DNA of 64,000 nucleotides, from positions 1,116,001 to 1,180,000 of the forward strand of contig NZ_CANMOO010000001.1 in NCBI RefSeq assembly GCF_947499585.1, in the 5' to 3' direction. A program made the position numbers and the translations under genes. Shown here one piece after another: positions 34,272 to 41,808 of the stretch. Positions within the stretch are counted from its first letter, which is position 1, and each line of letters begins with the position of its first letter. The notes below the pieces were generated by a model. It was not told where the DNA came from. It saw only the letters and a list, made by a program, of their open reading frames with translations, and did no database searches. This DNA comes from an uncultured Allomuricauda sp. Its GTDB lineage: Bacteria > Bacteroidota > Bacteroidia > Flavobacteriales > Flavobacteriaceae.

Positions 34272-35003
34272 ATGGCTGAAATCACAAATGAACATATAGT
34301 ACAAGCATATAAAATTGCGGTAAAGGTTTTTGATAAAAGCATTAGTCTTAAAGAAGGCCTTGATATTTTAGTAAATGAAGGAATGAAACGTAGTTCTGCT
34401 TCGGATTATGTATATAATTATGGGTGTATGCGTAAAGGAAAGTTAATGACTAGAAACGCCAACGCTTTTTCCACTGAGTATTATTTGAGTAAAATATATG
34501 AAAATCATGGTGATAATGGTCTTCAAAAAGCGCTAATATCGCTTTCCTTACATCTAGATTATTATGAGCAAGTCTCAGGAGCTAGGGTTGTTCAAAGACG
34601 AAAAATTTATGATAAGTATCTTAAAATACTTAACCATGACTCTAAAATTATCTATCCAGACGATGTTGAAGCGAATGAAAAATTTCTTGAAGGCAAATCA
34701 AAAAAAGTTTCAGTAAATATTTTTGAAAGGAATTCGATTGCTCGTGCAAAATGCATTGAGCATTTTGGATGTAAATGCCAAGTTTGTGAATTTGATTTTT
34801 CAAATCGTTACGGTAAAATAGGAGCAGGGTTTATTCATGTTCATCATTTAGTTGATATTTCTACAATTGGTAAAGAATATGAATTGGACCCAATAACCGA
34901 TTTAATCCCAGTTTGCCCAAATTGTCATGCAATGTTGCACAAAAAAAAACCGTCCATCACTATTGAAGAATTAAAGAATATTACTAAAAACCCTTTAGAT
35001 TAG
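34272..35003 (+). CDS. HNH endonuclease (McrA-like C-terminal domain)
   Basis: The 243-residue protein has a helical N-terminal region of about 145 residues that I do not recognise and a C-terminal HNH nuclease with paired Cys zinc ligands (CKCQVC near 168-174 and CPNC near 215-218), HVHH at 189-192 and NCHAMLH at 217-223. HNH enzymes cut DNA with a single metal, and this arrangement occurs in McrA-like modification-dependent restriction enzymes. It is the first gene of a four-gene + strand set ending with a cytosine methyltransferase; the next gene starts 88 bp later. Confidence 0.85.
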   Translation: MAEITNEHIVQAYKIAVKVFDKSISLKEGLDILVNEGMKRSSASDYVYNYGCMRKGKLMTRNANAFSTEYYLSKIYENHGDNGLQKALISLSLHLDYYEQVSGARVVQRRKIYDKYLKILNHDSKIIYPDDVEANEKFLEGKSKKVSVNIFERNSIARAKCIEHFGCKCQVCEFDFSNRYGKIGAGFIHVHHLVDISTIGKEYELDPITDLIPVCPNCHAMLHKKKPSITIEELKNITKNPLD

Positions 35004-35091
35004 TGGATTGAAGCGGAAAAAGGTTGTTCTTTTTACTTACTAGAACATTCAGGTAATTGTTTATATTTGATTATAATTTAACCAAAAACTC

Positions 35092-36246
35092 ATGAGTATA
35101 ATTAGGGGAGGAGTAGGTCATAGAAGACCACAATTGGATGTGGGTATTGAGAACCTGCACCCAGACCCCGAAAATCCAAGATTACCTTCTGAGTTCCAAG
35201 GAAAATCGGAAAGTGAAGTTATTGAAGCTTTGTACAAATTCTTTCATCTTCAAGAACTTGCGATTTCTATGTTTGAAAATGGTTATTTTGACGCAGAACC
35301 TTTAGTTGCTATACCGCAATCCCTACCTTCCGAATTTAAGGGTAAAGAATATCAAGAACTCAATACTAATGAATCTTACAGGGCTTTTATTTCCGACCCA
35401 TCAACTCATTTTATTGTAGTTGAAGGAAATAGAAGACTTTCTACTGCCAAACTTCTTTTAAGTGGTGTAAAGAAGGGTTTGCCGTCTTTAGGGGAAGAAC
35501 AAACTTGGGTCAGAGAAGACTTAGCATATCTTCCAATTATAGTTTATCCTGAACGAAAGCAAGTACTAGCCTATATTGGTGCTAGACATATAATTGGTAC
35601 TAAAAAATGGGATGCTTATGCCAAAGCAAGATATATCGCTAGTTTAAAAGAAGACCATAAACTTTCCATGGATGATATTCAAAGAACTGTTGGTGATACT
35701 GGAAATTCTGCACGAAAAATATATACTTGTTATAAGTTAATAGAGGAGGTTGAGGATGAATATGAAAGCATAGATTCTTCTGAGGCAAAAGAGAATTTTT
35801 CATTTTTAGTTTTGGCCACTGGACAAGGTTCAATTAAAGATTATATTGGTTTGCCAAAAAAATGGAAAGACATTGATTTTGACATTAATATTGTTCCAAC
35901 CGATAAAATTGACAATTTAAAACAACTTTTTCTTTGGCTTTTTGGCGACGGTAAAGAAGTTCGAAAAATTATTAAAGAATCACGTGATATTACCAACTAC
36001 TTAACGGATATATTAAGAAATGATAGTGCTGTTGAACACCTAAAACAAACAGGTGACATATTAGGTTCATTTGAAAGAAGTGGAGGCGAGGATAGATTAG
36101 TTGAAAAGTATGTAAAAAGGGCAAACACTAACATTGAACAAGCGCTAGGTATGTTACATCGACATAAAACAGATGAGATAAAATCTGAACTTAGAAAGTT
36201 AGAAGAAACTACTAAAACCGCAATTACCATAGTCGAAGATGCTTAA
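35092..36246 (+). CDS. ParB-like N-terminal-domain protein
   Basis: The 384-residue protein starts with a ParB/sulfiredoxin-like domain (about 13-125): LDVGIENLHPDPENPRLP followed by the ParB signature EGNRRLSTAKLL, with EGNRR at 111-115. The following KKWDAYAKARYIASL region resembles the ParB helix-turn-helix linker. The C-terminal half is helical and unassigned. ParB-like folds bind CTP and DNA, and related proteins are found in several DNA-modification defence loci. It overlaps the next gene by 8 bp. It is not a chromosome-partition protein in context, as no ParA is present. Confidence 0.8.
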   Translation: MSIIRGGVGHRRPQLDVGIENLHPDPENPRLPSEFQGKSESEVIEALYKFFHLQELAISMFENGYFDAEPLVAIPQSLPSEFKGKEYQELNTNESYRAFISDPSTHFIVVEGNRRLSTAKLLLSGVKKGLPSLGEEQTWVREDLAYLPIIVYPERKQVLAYIGARHIIGTKKWDAYAKARYIASLKEDHKLSMDDIQRTVGDTGNSARKIYTCYKLIEEVEDEYESIDSSEAKENFSFLVLATGQGSIKDYIGLPKKWKDIDFDINIVPTDKIDNLKQLFLWLFGDGKEVRKIIKESRDITNYLTDILRNDSAVEHLKQTGDILGSFERSGGEDRLVEKYVKRANTNIEQALGMLHRHKTDEIKSELRKLEETTKTAITIVEDA

Positions 36247-37084
36247 TTATGATATTCCTAGTCCCAACGACATTAATAATGTGGCTGATTGGGCAGAGTT
36301 TTATATTGCTTATTTAGAAGAGTCTTTATCAAAGGCAGCATTAAGTTCTGCTATAGAACAGAGTAGAGGTATCGAACCGCCAGAAGATTTTATAACAAGT
36401 GTATGGAGCGAACTCGAGGAAAGAAGTTCTAAATATGGTTCTAGTTGCCCCTTTAACATTGATTCTTTAGTTATTGAACCTTCAATCAATTGGAAGTTGA
36501 TTCCTGATTACATGCTCTGTTTGATTTTTGCACTTGAAGGCAATCCTAATACAGATGCAGTCTCCTCGGCAGCTTCAGGTAAGCTTTTTGAAAGGGTATC
36601 TCAAGTAGCCGTTAAGAATTATATCCAAGGTGATTGCATTGTATATGGTCATCCCCATGAGCAAACCGTGAGTTCAATAGCAAATACTTTATTGAAAGAA
36701 AAATTCAATCAGTTACCTCCATCTTATCGGAAAGACAGAAATTTAGACCTCTTTGCTTGGAAATCATTTGATGATGAGCGAGCTGGTCAAATTATTATGT
36801 TAGTTCAATGTGCTGCTGGCCACAATTGGAAAACTAAACTAACAGAACTAAGTCTTAGAGCTTGGGAATTGTATATACATTTCGCAGCCGCACCAATTAA
36901 AGGTTTTACTATACCTAATATCATTTCAAATGTTGAAGACTTATTAGAGCATTCCCGTGATGCAGGCGTATTATTTGATAGAACTAGACTTTATAAAAAT
37001 ATTTGCGTTACTGAAAGAGAAGACGATTTTATTACGGAACTAAACACATGGTGTGATACTAGACTTTTGGAAATACTAAATTAG
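36239..37084 (+). CDS. Candidate PD-(D/E)XK restriction nuclease
   Basis: The 281-residue protein has a core that could be a PD-(D/E)XK nuclease: Glu118 in GKLFERVSQVAVKNY, Asp170 in RNLDLFAWKSF, and a QCAAGHNWKTK block (190-200) where Gln replaces the usual Glu and Lys198/Lys200 follow. The spacing and DLFAW/QCAAG.NW pattern resemble proteins found next to cytosine methyltransferases. The rest is helical. It begins inside the end of the ParB-like gene (8-bp overlap) and its stop directly abuts the methyltransferase ATG, so it is translationally coupled to both. The nuclease call is inference. Confidence 0.5.
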   Translation: MLNYDIPSPNDINNVADWAEFYIAYLEESLSKAALSSAIEQSRGIEPPEDFITSVWSELEERSSKYGSSCPFNIDSLVIEPSINWKLIPDYMLCLIFALEGNPNTDAVSSAASGKLFERVSQVAVKNYIQGDCIVYGHPHEQTVSSIANTLLKEKFNQLPPSYRKDRNLDLFAWKSFDDERAGQIIMLVQCAAGHNWKTKLTELSLRAWELYIHFAAAPIKGFTIPNIISNVEDLLEHSRDAGVLFDRTRLYKNICVTEREDDFITELNTWCDTRLLEILN

Positions 37085-38437
37085 ATGCGGTTCATAGATT
37101 TATTTGCGGGTTTGGGAGGATTTCATGTAGCACTTGAAAACCTTGGGCATGAATGTGTTTTTGCTAGTGAGAAAAAGGAAAATTTAGCGCTGCTTTATGA
37201 GGAGAATTTCGGCATTGAAGTTAATAGAGATATAACCACGGTAGAGATATGTGATATCCCACAATTTGATATACTTTGTGCTGGTTTCCCTTGTCAGCCA
37301 TTCTCCAAAGCTGGAGACCAGCAAGGACTTGAAGATAGAAAAAATGGAAACCTATTTGACAAATTAGTTGAAATCATTGATTATCACGAACCTGACTACT
37401 TTATTTTAGAAAATGTTCGAAATTTAAAAAGCCATGATGATTTTAATACATGGAAATATATTAAGGATAAACTGCAAAACAGATTAGGGTATATTATAGA
37501 TGACAAAATATTGTCGCCTCACAACTTTGGAATTCCACAACATAGAGAGAGAATATTTATAATTGGTTCTCGAAATGGTTTGCAACATTTTAATTGGCCA
37601 GAACCATCTGATTCAACGGATTCAATATTAGATTTTTTAGATACCAATCCAACTGATGCCACAAAACTTGAAGATGATAAAATAGAAGTAATTAATTTAT
37701 GGCAGCAGTTCATTGAAAAAATCCCAATAGAAGATAGCTTGCCAAGTTTTCCGATTTGGAGTATGGAATTTGGAGCAACCTATCCTTTTGAAGATGAAAT
37801 TCCATACCGAACTTCATCAAATGCTCTAGGAAAGTGCAAAGGTAAATTTGGTATTCCTCTTAAAGGTATGTCTCGCCAAGAGAAATTCAAAAATTTGCCA
37901 AACTATGTAAAGAAAAACCAGTTGCATAAGGAGACCAAAGAGGAAATCCCTTTTCCTACTTGGAAAAAACATTATATCCGAAGTAATAGAGCTTTTTATG
38001 AGAAGTATAAATTAGAATTGGAACCAATAGTAGAAAAAATTAAAAACCTTAATGTTTCTAGTTGGCAGAAGTTTGAATGGAATGTACAAGGCGGAGAAAG
38101 GGATTTATCAAAATATATAATCCAATTCAGAGGTTCAGGCGTTAGAATTAAAAAAACAGATTTCTTCCCCTCATTGGTTACTGTTAGTACTCAAATACCA
38201 ATTCTTGGGTGGGAAAATAGATATATTACCCCAAGTGAAGGAGCAAGAATACAATCACTAAACGGCATTGTATTGCCTGAAAATACTGGTAGTTGTTTTG
38301 GAGCTCTCGGAAATGCTGTAAATGCACATATTGTAGAATTAATTGCCGCAAATTTGATTATTGAAATAGAGGAAAATAATCAAGAGGATTTGGATATACC
38401 TAATAATGTACCGGAAGAGCAAAGAGTTGCAATTTGA
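37085..38437 (+). CDS. DNA (cytosine-5-)-methyltransferase
   Basis: The 450-residue protein has the ordered C5-MTase motifs: I DLFAGLGGFHVALE (5-18), IV GFPCQPFSKAG with the catalytic Cys70, VI ENV (109-111), VIII IPQHRERIFIIG, IX RYITPSEGARIQSLNG and X GNAVNAHIVELIAANL. A long variable region of about 200 residues between VIII and IX should be the target-recognition domain. It is longer than small type II enzymes such as M.HhaI. With the HNH and PD-(D/E)XK-like partners it forms a restriction-modification-like set; recognition site unknown. Confidence 0.93.
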   Translation: MRFIDLFAGLGGFHVALENLGHECVFASEKKENLALLYEENFGIEVNRDITTVEICDIPQFDILCAGFPCQPFSKAGDQQGLEDRKNGNLFDKLVEIIDYHEPDYFILENVRNLKSHDDFNTWKYIKDKLQNRLGYIIDDKILSPHNFGIPQHRERIFIIGSRNGLQHFNWPEPSDSTDSILDFLDTNPTDATKLEDDKIEVINLWQQFIEKIPIEDSLPSFPIWSMEFGATYPFEDEIPYRTSSNALGKCKGKFGIPLKGMSRQEKFKNLPNYVKKNQLHKETKEEIPFPTWKKHYIRSNRAFYEKYKLELEPIVEKIKNLNVSSWQKFEWNVQGGERDLSKYIIQFRGSGVRIKKTDFFPSLVTVSTQIPILGWENRYITPSEGARIQSLNGIVLPENTGSCFGALGNAVNAHIVELIAANLIIEIEENNQEDLDIPNNVPEEQRVAI

Positions 38438-38610
38438 CTTGGCCTAAGAGAATTTTGGCAAAACAATAGGCGAGGGGAGCGGCCATATTTTAGGGGGCTG
38501 GTTACTATATTTCTTGACCGTTGAAAATGTCCTGTAATATACAAGCGTTCTTAAGAGTTACAATGGATCCTAAAATATAGCGACTGAGCCGTACATTGTT
38601 TCCAAAATTA

Positions 38611-38677
38611 TCTGTAAGCCTTGATTTTTTTGTTTCTTTTTTTATCAAGAAAAAAAGATAAATAAAAACGCTTACAG
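38611..38677. repeat. Imperfect hairpin 1 of the repeat array
   Basis: CTGTAAGC at 38611-38618 pairs with GCTTACAG at 38670-38677, and the inner T-rich/A-rich arms (centred on TTATC and GATAA) pair with bulges. The 12-mer follows 19 bp later. Confidence 0.55.
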
Positions 38678-38695
38678 GTTACAATGTTGAAAGTC

Positions 38696-38707
38696 TATTT
38701 TACATAA
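38696..38707 (+). repeat. 12-mer TATTTTACATAA, forward copy 2
   Basis: It is followed by TGTTAGGAACACG, resembling the left-boundary sequence TCTAGGAACACAGCG at 30672. Confidence 0.65.
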
Positions 38708-38911
38708 TGTTAGGAACACGTTAAAAAAAACTTCAATCAAGACGAGAGGTTAGCAAGGGCTAAGAAATTATCTCGCAGAGTAATTTTTAGCTATTGCGCC
38801 AAGCTAACGAAAATGTCGTAGAAAAAAATCTTGCACACATTTCCTCGAATACGCGAATTTTGAATGAATCTAAAAGGCTAGCTTTTAAATGGCGTTGGCA
38901 AGCGATGGCAA

Positions 38912-38959
38912 ATTGTGTTTAAAATAAATTGCCTGAGCAATTTGATTTTAAAAAACAAT
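38912..38959. repeat. Imperfect hairpin 2 with bulged bases
   Basis: The left arm (38912-38932, ending AAATTGC) and right arm (38937-38959, starting GCAATTT) pair across a CTGA loop, with one mismatch and two single-base bulges over about 21 bp. Less perfect pairing of GCGTTGGCAAGCG with the GCGTTTGGCAGCGG region extends it outward. The 12-mer follows at 38978. Confidence 0.6.
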
Positions 38960-38977
38960 CGAGCGTTTGGCAGCGGC

Positions 38978-38989
38978 TATTTTACATAA
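38978..38989 (+). repeat. 12-mer TATTTTACATAA, forward copy 3
   Basis: It follows the GCGTTTGGCAGCGGC segment and is followed by CGGCAAATTATGAG. The hairpin-then-TTTTACATAACG order recalls the right end of an integron attC site. Confidence 0.65.
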
Positions 38990-39089
38990 CGGCAAATTAT
39001 GAGTACAGACGAAAGGTTTGTCACTAGGGCTGCAGAATTTCGAAGTTTAGAATAAATTTTCTTATGTGTAGAAAATTTGAAACTACGTA

Positions 39090-39121
39090 AATTAAACAGG
39101 CTGATGACCCTGTTGGTAATT
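39090..39121. repeat. Imperfect hairpin 3 with two-base bulge
   Basis: AATTAAACAGG (39090-39100) pairs with CCTGTT then TAATT (39109-39114 and 39117-39121), leaving a GG bulge, around the 8-nt loop CTGATGAC. The 27-bp repeat copy follows at 39142. Confidence 0.55.
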
Positions 39122-39141
39122 CCCTTAAAAGCTATAAACGT

Positions 39142-39168
39142 GAGGGATATTTTACATAATAGAATTAT
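39142..39168 (+). repeat. 27-bp direct repeat, right copy
   Basis: It is identical to 30760-30786, with the 12-mer at 39148-39159. It marks the possible right boundary of the repeat-bracketed segment. Confidence 0.75.
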
Positions 39169-39229
39169 GACTTACAGCTAAAGTTTTGAAAATGAAATAC
39201 TTATATATCAATCTGTATCATAATTTATA

Positions 39230-39241
39230 TTATGTAAAATA
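39230..39241 (-). repeat. 12-mer TATTTTACATAA, reverse copy 2
   Basis: TTATGTAAAATA on the + strand, extended to the 15-mer TTATGTAAAATAGAA shared with 30644-30658. Left and right flanks therefore show the mirrored order reverse-forward ... forward-reverse. Confidence 0.7.
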
Positions 39242-39327
39242 GAATATATATGAAATAGATTTCTTCCTCTTTTTCTACTCTTGTATCCATTTAAAGACAA
39301 TCTTACTTTCCTTTATCAAAACAGACG

Positions 39328-39720
39328 TTACGTCTTTGGTTGTGACTTTAATTTTTCAAAGGTCATAAAGAAATTGATCCAGATATTTCTAGAAGTTCTT
39401 AGGATCAATGGCAAGGCCATAAACATGATCACCACAATTAAACCGTATGTAGTGATCAAACTTAAATCAAAAACCAAATAAGACAGTACAAATGCAAAGC
39501 TGGCAAAAGCAAGTCCAACGGGATAGCTCACATACATGGCCCCATAAAAAAAAGAAGGTTCAATTTTATACTTTGTATTGCAATGGCCACAGCGTTCTTC
39601 CATCTTTAAAGTACTCGACAGCTTATATGGGTTCTGCTCAGTATACATGCTTTCATTTTGACAAACAGGACATGTCCCGGTAAGAATGCTATATATTTTG
39701 GTTCCTTTTAAAAATTTCAT
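39328..39720 (-). CDS. DUF983 family membrane protein
   Basis: This 130-residue protein has two CxxC pairs near the N-terminus (CPVCQ and CGHCN, a zinc-ribbon-like site) and two closely spaced TM helices (about 60-80 and 86-108), ending in a basic tail. DUF983 proteins are widespread in Bacteroidota and Alphaproteobacteria; the role is not known. It converges on the repeat-rich region. Confidence 0.88.
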   Translation of the reverse strand: MKFLKGTKIYSILTGTCPVCQNESMYTEQNPYKLSSTLKMEERCGHCNTKYKIEPSFFYGAMYVSYPVGLAFASFAFVLSYLVFDLSLITTYGLIVVIMFMALPLILRTSRNIWINFFMTFEKLKSQPKT

Positions 39721-39872
39721 AATTCACTCTTTATTGTACTGTAGATGATTGTTTTATATGATAAAATCAACTCCTCTCCTTTCTCATTTGCTTCGCAAAG
39801 GTACTAAGTCATTCAGACAGCATACCAACACAATTAACTCCATTTTTTGTACTTTTAGGACATTATTATTCC

Positions 39873-40748
39873 ATGCAGCATATTCCAATACTAAATATTG
39901 AGCAGTTTGAACAGGAGGAATCACTATCAGATTTTTACAGCAACGATTTGCAGCAACATTTAAAAAAGAATGCGCAAATTATTCATAAGCCCCATAAACA
40001 TGACTTTTTTCTCTGTGTACTATTCCGTAAAGGTTCTGGTGTACATGAGATAGATTTTAATACCTATCCTATACAACCTGGGAGCGTATTTTTTCTAAAG
40101 CCAGGTCAAACACATTCCTGGAAATTTGATAGTACTCCAGAAGGCTATATTTTCTTTCATACCCCCGACTTTTACGAGTTGTATTTTCTAAATAGAAAAC
40201 TCACCCAATTTCCGTTCTACTATTCCCTTAAAAATCCGCCAGACCTTACTTTAACGTTAGAAGAACTTGATAATATTGCCATACGGTTCAAAGAAATCAA
40301 TATAGAGTACCATCAAAATTCAACCTATAAAAAACAAAAGCTTATCAGCCTTGTAAACCTTGCCTATATTGATTTAACCCGGCTCTACGCAAATTATGAG
40401 CCCATTAAAAAGGTTTTGTCCTCTACTTATTTGCAGACATTGGAAACTTTGGAAAGCATTATTGAAGAAGACTATAAAACGGGGAAATCTGCTAAATTTT
40501 ATGCAGATAAATTACACATTACCCCTAAGCATTTGAATAGAATCACCAAAACTACCTTAAACAAAACTACCACAGAATTAATTACAGAAAGGGTTTTGCT
40601 AGAGGCCAAACGGCTTATTGTACACTCGGATAATTCCCTAACTAAAGTAGCGGAAAGATTGGGCTACGAAGATTATGCCTACTTCTCTAGAGTTTTTAAA
40701 GTAAAGACAGGCAAAACACCGCTAGAATTTAAAAAGAGCTACCAATAA
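39873..40748 (+). CDS. AraC-family transcriptional regulator
   Basis: The 291-residue protein has an N-terminal cupin-type ligand-binding domain (about 20-110, with HKPHKHDFFLCVLFRKGSG and FFLKPGQTHSW) and a C-terminal AraC HTH pair (about 190-291), with YEDYAYFSRVFKVKTGKTPLEFKKSYQ as the second recognition motif. It is convergent with the universal stress protein gene. The ligand is unknown. Confidence 0.92.
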   Translation: MQHIPILNIEQFEQEESLSDFYSNDLQQHLKKNAQIIHKPHKHDFFLCVLFRKGSGVHEIDFNTYPIQPGSVFFLKPGQTHSWKFDSTPEGYIFFHTPDFYELYFLNRKLTQFPFYYSLKNPPDLTLTLEELDNIAIRFKEINIEYHQNSTYKKQKLISLVNLAYIDLTRLYANYEPIKKVLSSTYLQTLETLESIIEEDYKTGKSAKFYADKLHITPKHLNRITKTTLNKTTTELITERVLLEAKRLIVHSDNSLTKVAERLGYEDYAYFSRVFKVKTGKTPLEFKKSYQ

Positions 40749-40767
40749 AATGCTTTCTAAAAAAGCG

Positions 40768-41574
40768 CTATTGCATGATCAATACGGGGATATCAAGTTT
40801 TTTGGCAATTTGTCTTGCAGAATCTGGCTGAAACGATAATCCTTTGGTTTGTTTTTTGGTGATGCAAAACAACTGTGTATTGGTTTTTAGCACATAAGAG
40901 GCTAAACCGTCCAAGGCGTTAGTTCCTTCGGAAAATACATAAGAAATCGTTTCTTTTGTACTTGCTTCTTGCTCAACTGGTTTATCTCGAGGACTACGAA
41001 CGCTAAAAAGTTTTAGCGGTTTTGTTGTTTGTTTGTTTAAATCGTTGATGACGCCAAGGTTGCTTTCTTCGACCTTATTTCCATAAATGCCCAAAGAAAT
41101 ATCTTTAAAGGAATGTAGTTTATGGTCCTCACCCACTATTAATACATTAACATTACAATCGCTTAGTACAAATTCAGTAATGCCATTACCAAGGAAGTTG
41201 GCCAACTTAGACTTTCGCTTTCCTAGAACCACTATATCTATCTGTGAATCAGATAAATGGTCTTTAATAGAACCTTTTATATTGCCATATGCAATTCGAG
41301 AAGTTATTGGAAAATCTTCTTTTTTGCTTATTTCTTTGATGTGCTCTTGTAATTGAGCTTTAGTGGTTCTATTATCCTCATGTATGATCCGCATTGCAGA
41401 CAATTGGTTTTCATATTTAACAACCTCAGTTGGAGCTTTTACATACAATACCTCTACCCTTCCGTCAATTGCTTTGGCCAGTTGTACCGCATTGGTCAGA
41501 GCAATTTCAGAGGCTTGGGATAAATCCATTAACACCAAAAGTTTGTATTTGCCATTGTTGTTTTTAGTACTCAT
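40768..41574 (-). CDS. Tandem universal stress protein (UspA family)
   Basis: The 268-residue protein has a complete N-terminal Usp domain (about 8-150) ending in the ATP-loop-like VLGKRKSKLANFLGNGITEFVLSDCNVNVLIVGE, followed by a shorter second Usp-like half (about 155-268) ending KKLDIPVLIMQ. Such tandem proteins are common in Bacteroidota and respond to stationary phase or metabolic stress. Confidence 0.85.
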   Translation of the reverse strand: MSTKNNNGKYKLLVLMDLSQASEIALTNAVQLAKAIDGRVEVLYVKAPTEVVKYENQLSAMRIIHEDNRTTKAQLQEHIKEISKKEDFPITSRIAYGNIKGSIKDHLSDSQIDIVVLGKRKSKLANFLGNGITEFVLSDCNVNVLIVGEDHKLHSFKDISLGIYGNKVEESNLGVINDLNKQTTKPLKLFSVRSPRDKPVEQEASTKETISYVFSEGTNALDGLASYVLKTNTQLFCITKKQTKGLSFQPDSARQIAKKLDIPVLIMQ

Positions 41575-41808
41575 GTTTCTGTTGTTTTATGCACGTTTGT
41601 AGGAATAATTTAAAGATAATACTATTACTATCATAATATAATAGTTTAACTTTTGATTAATAAAAGTATAACACTGAGCGCTCCTACCCTTTTCATTCAA
41701 AACTGTTTGTTGATGGTGCTTGAAAATGAAACGGTAGGCCATTTTCTTTAGAAGTCTGGAATTAGCAATATGTTTGATGGCAATTATCTAATGGGAGTGT
41801 AATTTTTT

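Larger units (their letters stand above)
38438..39327. other. Gene-free array of repeats and hairpins
   Basis: This 890-bp stretch has no credible ORF. It holds three forward 12-mers (38696, 38978, 39148) and one reverse (39230), each forward copy preceded by an imperfect hairpin (38611-38677, 38912-38959, 39090-39121). Unit lengths are about 282 and 170 bp. Segments such as AGCAAGGGCTAAGAAATT (38752) resemble AGCAAGTGCTCAGAAATT at 30691, so the units share ancestry with the left boundary. Confidence 0.65.

Noticed and set aside
35092..36246. Plasmid or chromosome partition ParB
   Set aside because: The ParB-like motif is present, but there is no ParA or parS-like site, and the gene is coupled to a methyltransferase set.
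30593..39327. An integrated prophage
   Set aside because: No integrase, capsid, terminase or tail genes are present; only accessory genes lie between the repeats.
39281..39481. A 66-aa + strand ORF opposite the DUF983 gene
   Set aside because: Antisense to a recognisable DUF983 gene, with low-complexity residues.
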